Shown piece after piece: positions 26,305-36,203 of a stretch of DNA of 64,000 nucleotides (positions are counted from its first letter, which is position 1; every line of letters begins with the position of its first letter). The notes below the pieces were generated by a model. The model was not told the DNA's origin, did no database searches, and saw only the letters and a list, made by a program, of their open reading frames with translations. The DNA comes from Microbaculum sp051390635 (lineage in GTDB: Bacteria > Pseudomonadota > Alphaproteobacteria > Rhizobiales > Tepidamorphaceae). The translations under genes and the position numbers were made by a program. The stretch spans positions 1,178,001 through 1,242,000 of the forward strand of contig NZ_JBPODT010000001.1 in the NCBI RefSeq assembly GCF_051390635.1, read 5' to 3'.

Positions 26305-26796
26305 TCAATGATGCCGGTACGCGAACCGGGTCTTGACGACCCTCGACGATCCGGGCCTGCGGACCTCGGTGTCGATCGTGTAGGTCGCCAACTTGGAAAA
26401 CTCGAAGTAGTTGCCGTATGTCAGGGCGTCCGCGACCGTGAACGGCTCGAGCTGCTTTTTCCGGCCCGCAAGCCCGGGCTCAGCGACGGTCGCGGTGACC
26501 TGGGCATCGGTGACACGCTCCATGGTCTTGCCGTCGAACAGGGCGACCATGACGTGATGGACGTGCTTCCCTTTCGGGACGCCGCCGTGCATGACGGCCT
26601 CAGGGTGTCCCTTGGGATGCCCGCGGATCACCTCGGCCGGCAAGACGGCGTAGTAGATCGCGAGCCCGTCGACGACCCTGTAATCGCTGGAATCGGCGGC
26701 GAAGGCGGCATCCGAAAACAGCAGCAAGACGGCTACCAGCGCGGGACCCAACACACCCGTCCCATGCCCTCGCCTCGTTGAACTTGCGGATTTCAT
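26305..26796 (-). CDS. Small exported protein of unknown function
   Basis: The protein of about 163 residues has a signal peptide (GPALVAVLLLFSDAAFAAD) and a mature domain with an HPKGHPEAVMHGG stretch, GKHVHHVMVALFDG and a C-terminal beta-sandwich-like part ending TRFAYRHH. The several His and Met residues suggest metal or redox binding, and the beta-rich V-T-A-x-V-x-E pattern recalls FixH/YtkA-like periplasmic proteins, but I cannot name the family securely. An upstream GTG at 26814 is possible; the ATG at 26794-26796 is preceded by GGATAAAG. It is 44 bp upstream of the EB_dh gene and probably co-transcribed with it. Confidence 0.6.
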   Translation of the reverse strand: MKSASSTRRGHGTGVLGPALVAVLLLFSDAAFAADSSDYRVVDGLAIYYAVLPAEVIRGHPKGHPEAVMHGGVPKGKHVHHVMVALFDGKTMERVTDAQVTATVAEPGLAGRKKQLEPFTVADALTYGNYFEFSKLATYTIDTEVRRPGSSRVVKTRFAYRHH

Positions 26797-26853
26797 TGGC
26801 TTTATCCATCGCACTTACCCGACAAATCGAATGCCGGGTGTCTGGCCAACCCC

Positions 26854-27227
26854 TTACTCGACGATCAGCCGACCGTGGAACATGCCCATGGGACAGGCGA
26901 AAGCGAACTCGCCGGCCTCCTTCGGCATGAGCTCCACGGCGACGAGCTCGCCGGTCGGCAGCTCTGCACTCTTGCCGAAATGCTCAAAGACGACCTTGTC
27001 GGAGCAGGACGCCGTCTCCTCGCGACGAAAGTTGAGGCGCACCGGCCTGCCGCGGCTGACGATGATGGTGTCGGGCGTGTAGCCACCCTTCACAAGGATC
27101 ATCGCCTCCTGGTAGCCGCCGCTGGTCTCGGCCGCGCGAATGCCCTTTGCCCGCTTCAGCCAGAAGAACCAGATGATGAAGCCAATGAGCAGGATCCCGG
27201 CCAGAAGCACGATCCAACGGTCCGGCG

Positions 27228-27231
<4 letters not shown>
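26854..27231 (-). CDS. Membrane-anchored cupredoxin-domain protein (intact copy B)
   Basis: The 125-residue protein has one N-terminal membrane span (IVLLAGILLIGFIIWFFWL) and a small cupredoxin fold. The fold has GGYTPDTIIVSRGRPVRLNF, the ligand-like EETASCSD (Cys76) and FACPMGMFHGRL (Cys113, Met115, Met117, His119). Such proteins are regularly coded next to copper P-type ATPases and are thought to receive or hand over copper at the periplasmic face. It overlaps the copA stop by 4 bp (ATGA). A near-identical but frameshifted copy lies at 23020-23398. Confidence 0.88.
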
Positions 27232-29775
<2,544 letters not shown>

Positions 29776-29789
<14 letters not shown>

Positions 29790-29985
29790 GATCTCTCCTG
29801 CTGGTCTTTGCGAAAGGCGAGAAGGGGAACTCGCCCCATGGGTCGGCATAGGTCTCGGGACTGTCACTGAAACGTCGGTGGCAATCGGTGGAGCAAAAGA
29901 AATAGGTCCAGCCATCATGGTCGGCTCGTGCGGCAACTTCGTCGATGTCGATCTGTGCGCCGCAGACGGGATCGGTTACGGTCAT
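29776..29985 (-). CDS. YHS-domain small protein
   Basis: The 69-residue protein is a single YHS domain: DPVCGAQIDIDEVAAR, then GWTYFFCSTDCHRRFSDSPE. The three cysteines (Cys8, Cys31, Cys35) form the TRASH/YHS metal-binding set. The domain occurs fused to or beside copper ATPases and is believed to bind metal in the cytoplasm. It is the first gene of the YHS-copA-cupredoxin operon and its end overlaps the copA start by 14 bp. Confidence 0.87.
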
Positions 29986-30033
29986 CGCTTACGCGTCCTT
30001 GCCTCTGGATCTCTCCGTGCGAACCGAGCCATT

Positions 30034-30051
30034 CCTGCAATTTTTTGCAGG
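30034..30051. promoter_or_regulatory. Perfect dyad upstream of the YHS-copA operon
   Basis: CCTGCAATTTTTTGCAGG consists of 7-bp arms around TTTT, lying 49-66 bp before the YHS start codon, a suitable place for an operator. It does not match the CueR or CsoR operators I know. It could also form a hairpin in RNA. The regulator is not in the window. Confidence 0.5.
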
Positions 30052-30236
30052 CGCGCTCAGGGCCCCGGCTCCGCACGACGGCACATCGATTGTTCCCCGC
30101 GTTCCGGTCCGATCCGGAGCGGCATTTCGTCCGGCAGGTTACACACGTCAGGGTCGGCCTGTGTTTGACGGACATTAAAGAGTCGCGGAGGGAGGCATAC
30201 TCGCTGGCCGGCCCGCGCCGTGTTCAGCGTCAGCGC

Positions 30237-31424
30237 CTAGCGTTCGGTCTCGCCCGGCAAGCGCATAGCCTTGAGTTCGGCTTGGCATTCGCACCAGACG
30301 CAATGGCAGTCCACATGGTCGCAGCTTCGGTCGCGCAGCGGTGCGCGGTAGCGCAGCCGCGCCACCGGAAACAGAAGCCGACTAATCATCGAAGGCCGGT
30401 AGAACCGGTGCAGCACCGATCGGGCATCACCTTGGCCGAGCCTCTTAGCCACCGCCCGCCAGCCCGGGTCCCCGACGAGGTTGAAGACGAACCGGTTGAC
30501 GGTGCCGACACGCAGAAGCGGCTCCAGCTCGTCTTGCCAGAGGCTCGTGTAATCCACCCCATCGAGAATGCTCCGGGCGGCGAGCAGACCGGACCTGAGA
30601 GCGTAGCGTATGCCGAAGCCGGCCAACGCATCCTGAAACCCCGCCTGTTCCCCGATCACCGGATGGCCGCCCTGCATGGCGGTTCGCGGGAGCCGAAAAT
30701 TGGCGAAGCCGCCGAAGGGGCGCGGATCGCGCATTTCCAGGCCGACGCGCTCGCGGAAAGCGGTCACCGTCCGCTCGACATATACCGCCTGGCGCTTGAA
30801 GTCGGAGAACAGACAGGTCGCGACCGTCCCGCGGCCGCCATGAACGAGGAGATAGGCGTAGCCGAGCGGTGCCAGCCGGTTGTCGAGGATGAGCCAGTTC
30901 CCGTCGGGCAGACCGGTCTCGAAGACGTAGCCGACCGCGATGGCATCGGCAACGCGCGGGCCGATAGCAAGGACGGAGCCGCCCTCGGCCCGGGTCGCCC
31001 GCTCGCCCAGCCTGACGTCGACCCCGGCCGCAATGGCCTGCCGCAACAGGTCATGATCCAGGCACCCCGCACCGGCCCCGCGCCGGACGAGATAGAACAG
31101 AGGCTTTCGGCTCCGGACCCGATAATGGTTCCCGTGAGAGTCGTAGACGGTTCCCCGCAGGACGGCATGATGCTCGAAGGTCGGCGCGACGCCGGCCGCG
31201 CCCAGTTCGTCGAGCACGTCCCGTTCGTCGCTCCAGTTTTCGAGCCCCTGGAAATCACCGTGGAACCGTGTGCCGACATCGCCACGCCATTCGTGGACGA
31301 CGACCGGCCGGCCGCCGCCGGCCAGAGCGATGGCGCAGGCAAGGCCGGCCGGTCCCGCGCCGACGACGGTCACCGGTTCAACTCCCTCCTGCCGATCGCC
31401 GGCGGCCCCCTGGCGAGTGCTCAT
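30237..31424 (-). CDS. FAD-dependent oxidoreductase with Cys-rich tail
   Basis: The 395-residue protein begins with a dinucleotide-binding fold (VTVVGAGPAGLACAIALAGG) and continues as a geranylgeranyl-reductase/FixC-like flavoprotein, with GYAYLLVHGGRGTVATCLF and VIGEQAGFQDALAGFGIRYA, the second FAD contact. The last 35 residues contain five cysteines in CDHVDCHCVWCEC, a possible metal or Fe-S site not usual for the family. It follows the PHA synthase gene by 7 bp and is probably co-transcribed. The likely role is reduction of a lipid or quinone-like double bond, but the substrate is not shown. Confidence 0.85.
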   Translation of the reverse strand: MSTRQGAAGDRQEGVEPVTVVGAGPAGLACAIALAGGGRPVVVHEWRGDVGTRFHGDFQGLENWSDERDVLDELGAAGVAPTFEHHAVLRGTVYDSHGNHYRVRSRKPLFYLVRRGAGAGCLDHDLLRQAIAAGVDVRLGERATRAEGGSVLAIGPRVADAIAVGYVFETGLPDGNWLILDNRLAPLGYAYLLVHGGRGTVATCLFSDFKRQAVYVERTVTAFRERVGLEMRDPRPFGGFANFRLPRTAMQGGHPVIGEQAGFQDALAGFGIRYALRSGLLAARSILDGVDYTSLWQDELEPLLRVGTVNRFVFNLVGDPGWRAVAKRLGQGDARSVLHRFYRPSMISRLLFPVARLRYRAPLRDRSCDHVDCHCVWCECQAELKAMRLPGETER

Positions 31425-31431
31425 GTCCGCA

Positions 31432-33318
31432 TTATGGTTCCAGCACGTAGCTTCCCGGCGCGTCTTTCAGCGCCACATAGCCCTTACCGGCCCCCTTACC
31501 GGCGCAGCCCGTGGCCGGAGGCGGCACCCGATCAGACGAGTGCCCGACCAGCCAGCCCTGCCAGCATGGCCACCAGGAACCCTCGTGGCGCACCGCGGCC
31601 GCCTGCCAGGTATCCGGGTCGACGTAGTTCTCGTCTTCTTTGTGGGTCGCGATCTGGTGGTGACGGTGCGGGTGGCCCGGAGGACTCACGATGCCGGCGT
31701 TGTGACCGCCGTTCGACAGCACGAAGGTCACGTCGGCGTTGGTCTGCATCTGTATCTTGTAGACCGAGCGCCATGGCGCGACATGGTCGGCGATGGTGCT
31801 GACGGCGAAGACCGGGGCGCGGATGTCGCGCAGCGACACCGGGCGTCCCTCGACAGCATAGCGGTTTCCCGCCAGGTCATTGTCCAGGAAGAGATGGCGG
31901 AGGTACTCCGAGTGCATGCGATACGGCATGCGCGTGGCGTCGGCGTTCCACGCCATGAGGTCGATCGTCGGCCGACGCTCCCCCATCAAATAGGTCTGCA
32001 CCATCGCCGACCAGATGAAGTCGTTCGACCGTAGGAGCTGGAAAGCGCCCGCCATCTGCCGCGTGTCGAGATACCCCTGCTCCGCCATCATGTCTTCGAG
32101 GAAGCTCACCTGAGCCTCGTCGATGAACAGCATCAGCTCGCCTGCCTCGGTGAAGTCCGTCTGGGCCGCAAACAGCGTCAGGCTCCCGAGGCGCTTGTCG
32201 CCATCGCGCGCCATCGCGGCGGCGGCGATGGCCAGCAACGTGCCGCCCAGGCAGTAGCCCACGGTATGGACCGGCCGTTTCGGAACGATGGCGGCTACCG
32301 CATCGAGCGCCGCCATGACACCGAGCCGGCGATAGTCATCGAGACCCAGGTCACGATCCTCGCTCGTCGGATTCTTCCAGGAAATGACGAAGACGGTGTG
32401 GCCCTTCCCGACCAGGTATCCGACCAGCGAGTTCTCGGGAGAGAGGTCGAGGATGTAGTACTTCATGATCCAGGCCGGGACGATCAATACCGGCTCGGCG
32501 TAGACCGTGTCGGTCGCCGGCGCGTACTGGATCAACTCGATCAGCCGGTTGCGGAAGACCACCTTTCCGGGGGTGATCGCGACGTCGCGGCCAACCCGGA
32601 AGGCCTCCGCTCCGACCGGCGGCGCGCCGGTCGCGAGCCGGCGCCAGTCCTCGTAAAGGTTGGCCGCGCCCTGGATGAAATTCATCCCGCCTTGCCTGCG
32701 GGTCGCCTCGAGCACGTCGGGGTTGGTGAGCGGGAAATTCGCGGGCGATACGACGTCGAGAAGCTGACGCGTCACGAACGAGACGACGTCCTCATGGTGC
32801 TTCGAGACGCCCTCTACGCCGGTCGTAGCGCTGTGCCACCACTGCTGCATCAAGAGAAAACCCTGATGGATGGCCGCGAAGGGCTGGTTCTGCCACGCGT
32901 CTCCGGCAAAGCGCTTGTCGTGCGGCAGCGGGTCGATGCACACAGGGCAGTCCGGATCGCCGCAGGCGCGCAGACCGTAGTCTGCGTACCGGAACCACTT
33001 GCGGACGGCCTTTCGGAGAAGCTCGGCCTGCTTGTCCGGAGATCTGAGGAGATGATGGGCCCAGTCGACATGGGCCAGCATCAAGGCCGCCGGCGAGATC
33101 CCTGCGGTCAGCCGGGCCGTGGCGGCGTGCAGCGGCCGGTCGAACGAGAGCGGGCGCAGTGCCTGAGAGTGGGCCTCAGCGGGCCCGCGTAGCGGCCCTT
33201 GCATCGCGCGACTCTTTTCGGCCGGCCGCGCTTGCGATTTGAGTGGCCTGCGAGCGCCGGCACGCCCGCCCACTTCCGCCACGGATCCGCCGACCATGGA
33301 CGATTTCCCGACGATCAT
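31432..33318 (-). CDS. phaC: Poly(3-hydroxyalkanoate) synthase
   Basis: The 628-residue polymerase has the PhaC N-terminal domain (FDRPLHAATARLTAGISPAA) and an alpha/beta hydrolase core. The catalytic triad is visible: Cys356 in the lipase-like box GYCLGGTLL, Asp511 in TIADHVAPW and His539 in NGGHNAGI. NPDVLEATRRQGGMNFIQGA and FVISWKNP are typical of class I enzymes. An unusual short Cys cluster, CGDPDCPVC, follows the N-terminal helix region, and the first 45 residues are Arg-rich. It joins hydroxyacyl-CoA units into storage polyester. No phaA, phaB or phasin gene is adjacent. The start at 33318 follows GGAGCGG. Confidence 0.93.
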   Translation of the reverse strand: MIVGKSSMVGGSVAEVGGRAGARRPLKSQARPAEKSRAMQGPLRGPAEAHSQALRPLSFDRPLHAATARLTAGISPAALMLAHVDWAHHLLRSPDKQAELLRKAVRKWFRYADYGLRACGDPDCPVCIDPLPHDKRFAGDAWQNQPFAAIHQGFLLMQQWWHSATTGVEGVSKHHEDVVSFVTRQLLDVVSPANFPLTNPDVLEATRRQGGMNFIQGAANLYEDWRRLATGAPPVGAEAFRVGRDVAITPGKVVFRNRLIELIQYAPATDTVYAEPVLIVPAWIMKYYILDLSPENSLVGYLVGKGHTVFVISWKNPTSEDRDLGLDDYRRLGVMAALDAVAAIVPKRPVHTVGYCLGGTLLAIAAAAMARDGDKRLGSLTLFAAQTDFTEAGELMLFIDEAQVSFLEDMMAEQGYLDTRQMAGAFQLLRSNDFIWSAMVQTYLMGERRPTIDLMAWNADATRMPYRMHSEYLRHLFLDNDLAGNRYAVEGRPVSLRDIRAPVFAVSTIADHVAPWRSVYKIQMQTNADVTFVLSNGGHNAGIVSPPGHPHRHHQIATHKEDENYVDPDTWQAAAVRHEGSWWPCWQGWLVGHSSDRVPPPATGCAGKGAGKGYVALKDAPGSYVLEP

Positions 33319-33627
33319 TTTCCGCTCCACGGCTGAAAACCGCGAGCGACAGCATCGCTCCGTTGGTCGCGCCCCTCTTTGATACAGGTTTAAGACCTCG
33401 GGCCGCTCCCCCGGTATTTGGGCCCCCTGACAAGCACGATTTCGTCGTTTTCGGTGCTGCGCCGAAGCCGTCGGCCAGCCGACCCGCCCACAGAGGAACT
33501 CCCGATGGGTGCCAAATTACCGTTCCTCGGCGTCGTCCTTCGGCGTTGCCGATGATGGAACGAGATGGGTCGGGACTACACGGGCAGCGCGGCCCATGAC
33601 GATCAGAAACTGGAAGGGAGAGGCGCG
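33319..33627. other. Divergent intergenic region, 309 bp
   Basis: It separates phaC from the SHOCT gene and should hold both promoters. A TTTGATACAGGTTTAA sequence near 33387 recalls half of an FNR/FixK box (TTGAT-N4-ATCAA) but the second half does not fit. Nothing else was recognised. Confidence 0.45.
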
Positions 33628-33975
33628 ATGCAATGGCCGAAAGGCGCAGTCACCACGATGCTCTTGCCGACCCTGTGGGCGGCGCCCGTCTCTGCCCAGA
33701 CTTCCGGCGACAGGGAACTCTGGTGGCATCCTGCATGGGGTTGGGAACACATGATGTTCGGTGGCCTCATGATGGTCGTTTTCTGGGGCGCAATCATCGC
33801 GTTGATCGTGCTGTTGGTTCGCTGGCTGGGCGGCGCAGGTGCTCCCGGCCCGGGCGCTCCCGGTTACGGTCCGATAGCCGGTCGAACGCCCATCGAGATC
33901 CTGCGGGAACGCTTCGCCAAAGGCGAGATCGACCAGGCGGAGTTCGAGGAGCGCAAACTACTCCTCTCGGATTGA
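33628..33975 (+). CDS. SHOCT-domain small membrane protein
   Basis: The 115-residue protein has a signal peptide (VTTMLLPTLWAAPVSAQ) and a membrane span (MMVVFWGAIIALIVLLVRWL). It ends in a C-terminal SHOCT motif (PIEILRERFAKGEIDQAEFEE, residues in the last 30). SHOCT segments are short helical oligomerisation or targeting modules. The start follows GGAAGGGAGAGG. Genes of this sort frequently sit near copper and PHA clusters in alphaproteobacteria, with no known function. Confidence 0.85.
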   Translation: MQWPKGAVTTMLLPTLWAAPVSAQTSGDRELWWHPAWGWEHMMFGGLMMVVFWGAIIALIVLLVRWLGGAGAPGPGAPGYGPIAGRTPIEILRERFAKGEIDQAEFEERKLLLSD

Positions 33976-34003
33976 GCCTCTCGCGGCAGCGACGCAACTG
34001 CCC

Positions 34004-35116
34004 TTATGCCGTGCGACGACGGAACAGCACCGCGGCGATGGCGAACAGCGGTGTGCCGATCGCAACAAGCGCGACCGCCTGCGGCCACAGTTCAGGCAGC
34101 CCGGTACCCTTCAGGAATATACCGAGCGTGATGTCGAGGTAATGCCGCAAGGGACTGGCCAGCGACAGCGCCTGCAGCCCCTCGGGCATGCTTTCGACGG
34201 GCGCAACCGTGCCCGACAGGAACATCATCGGGAACAGTCCGAAGAAGCTCAGCAACAGCGCCTGCTGCAGGGTGCGGGTGGCAGCCGCGATCAGCACGCC
34301 GATGGCGATGGCGCTGATGAGGAATAGCGCCGTCAGCCCTAGGAACAGGGACAGGCTTCCGCGAAGCGGAACGCCGAACCACCAGACGATCAGGAGACTG
34401 GGGAAGACCGACAGCAATCCCATGACGAGCGTCGGGAGGGTCTTGGCCACGAAGAGCTCCCCCGTTCCCACAGGCGTTACCCGCAACTGCTCGATGGTGC
34501 CGGCCTCCTTCTCACGCACGATCGAGGCTGCCGGGTAGATGACACCCACCATGAGGGCAGCCAGCGTGACCATGGAAAGCACCATGAAGGCGGTATAGGT
34601 CTGGTCGGGGTTGTACCAGACGCGCACTGCCGGTCGGATTGCGGCCGCGGGACCGCCACCCTCTGCTGGCGGGGGACGGAAGCGACTGACGATCTGGAGC
34701 GTGTAGCCGCGCGCCTGCGCCGCAACATTGGAATTGGTCCCGTCGAGCAGCACTTGCACACTTGGCGCGTCTCCACGCGCAAGATCCCGCTCGAAACCCT
34801 GGGGAACGACAAGCGCGATGCGGGCACGTCCGGTCTGCAGCCATTTCGTCGCGTCAGTGGCGGTCACCGCGTAACCCGCGGGCGCGAAGGTATCCGTGAC
34901 CAGGAACATCTCGATGAGCGCACGGCTCGCCGGCGTCCGGTCAAGGTCGACCGCGGCCAGCGGCATGTCCGTGACCTCGAATGACAACGCCAGCGTGCAG
35001 ATCACGACCTCGACTGTATAGAGCCAGAGGATGAGGACCAGCATCACGCGGTCCCGCAGGAACTGGATCGACTCCTTGACCACGAGGCCTGCGAGCCGAG
35101 TCCACATATCAGGCAA
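34004..35116 (-). CDS. ABC-2 type exporter permease (second)
   Basis: The 370-residue permease is of the YhhJ/YbhR type. It has an N-terminal span, a long periplasmic domain (VTDMPLAAVDLDRTPASRAL; VQVLLDGTNSNVAAQARGYT) and a cluster of five or six spans with REKEAGTIEQLRVTPVGTGE. GEL-type REKE...GT is the ABC-2 coupling motif. It overlaps the upstream paralogous permease gene by 8 bp. The two permeases probably make a heterodimeric channel for drugs, envelope lipids or polymers. Confidence 0.9.
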   Translation of the reverse strand: MPDMWTRLAGLVVKESIQFLRDRVMLVLILWLYTVEVVICTLALSFEVTDMPLAAVDLDRTPASRALIEMFLVTDTFAPAGYAVTATDATKWLQTGRARIALVVPQGFERDLARGDAPSVQVLLDGTNSNVAAQARGYTLQIVSRFRPPPAEGGGPAAAIRPAVRVWYNPDQTYTAFMVLSMVTLAALMVGVIYPAASIVREKEAGTIEQLRVTPVGTGELFVAKTLPTLVMGLLSVFPSLLIVWWFGVPLRGSLSLFLGLTALFLISAIAIGVLIAAATRTLQQALLLSFFGLFPMMFLSGTVAPVESMPEGLQALSLASPLRHYLDITLGIFLKGTGLPELWPQAVALVAIGTPLFAIAAVLFRRRTA

Positions 35117-36203
35117 CCTTCTTCCGGAACCGCCAGGCTGCCAACGCGAAGACTGCCAGCGTGTAGGCCAGGAGCAGCACCACCGACGGCCACAGCTCGG
35201 GCAACCCGGCGCCCTTGAGGACGATGCCGCGGGACAGGTCGACGAAATATCGAGCGGGAAAGACCCGCGTGTAGACCTGCAGAATGTACGGCATCGTGAA
35301 GATCGGGAAAAGGAACCCCGAGAAAAGGAAGGACGGCATCAGGGTAACGATTAGTGCCAGGAGCATGGCGGTAAGCTGGGTTCGGGCGATCGTCGAGACA
35401 AGCAGGCCGATGCCGACGGTGCAGAACACGTAGATGAGTCCGGCCGCGAGCAAGAGGCTCAACTCGCCGCGCAGCGCAACCCCGAACCACACGAAACCAA
35501 CAGCGATGACCATCGCGATCTGCGCGAAGGCGATGATCCCGTACGGCACGAGCTTGCCTGCCAGGAACTCGGCGGGCGACAGCGGTGACGCGAATATCTG
35601 CTGGATCGAGCCGGTCTCCTTTTCGCGCGAGACCGCAAGCGCCGTGAGGAGCGGCGGAAACGCCATCAGGATGACGCCAAAGAGACCGGGGACGACATAG
35701 GTCACGCTGCGCAGCGACGGGTTGTACCAGACGCGCGCATCCACCCCGACAACGGACGCGGCGTGCGTTTCCGCGGCCGAGACAATCGCCTCCGCGTAGG
35801 CCGCAATCAGGTTGGCCGTCGCCGAATAGGTCCCGTCCACGAGAACTTGAACGGACGCGGTCCGGCCGCGTGCGATCGTTTCCTGCAAACCTGCAGGCAG
35901 CACCAGTGCGAGCTTGACCTCCCCGCGCTGAAGCCCGGCCTCGACGGCGTGCGACGACGTGTACTCGCTGGCGAGACGAAAGTAGCCGCTCCGCACGAAC
36001 CGGTCTACGAGCTGCCGGCTCGCGGGGGACCGGTCCTGATCGAGCACGCCCATCGAAACGTCCTCGACATCCAGCGAGATGGCGTAGCCGAAGAGGAACA
36101 GCATGACGAGGGGCATCAGCAGCGCAACCGCCACCGTGACGGGATCGCGTACGATCTCCTTAGTCTCCTTCTCGACGACGGCGGCAATCCGGGCGAGCGT
36201 CAT
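35109..36203 (-). CDS. ABC-2 type exporter permease (first)
   Basis: This 364-residue permease is a paralogue of the one at 34004-35116. It has VEKETKEIVRDPVTVAVALL, the membrane segment LLMPLVMLFLFGYAISLDV, a periplasmic domain with VQVLVDGTYSATANLIAAY, and SREKETGSIQQIFASPLSPAE before the transmembrane cluster. The ATG at 36201-36203 overlaps the stop of the ATPase gene (ATGA), so the start is well supported; the frame stays open upstream only as a shadow of the ATPase gene. Confidence 0.9.
   Translation of the reverse strand: MTLARIAAVVEKETKEIVRDPVTVAVALLMPLVMLFLFGYAISLDVEDVSMGVLDQDRSPASRQLVDRFVRSGYFRLASEYTSSHAVEAGLQRGEVKLALVLPAGLQETIARGRTASVQVLVDGTYSATANLIAAYAEAIVSAAETHAASVVGVDARVWYNPSLRSVTYVVPGLFGVILMAFPPLLTALAVSREKETGSIQQIFASPLSPAEFLAGKLVPYGIIAFAQIAMVIAVGFVWFGVALRGELSLLLAAGLIYVFCTVGIGLLVSTIARTQLTAMLLALIVTLMPSFLFSGFLFPIFTMPYILQVYTRVFPARYFVDLSRGIVLKGAGLPELWPSVVLLLAYTLAVFALAAWRFRKKVA

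Noticed and set aside
33380..33400. FNR/FixK-like half site upstream of phaC
   Set aside because: TTGAT is present but the second half reads GTTTAA instead of ATCAA, so it is not a credible box.
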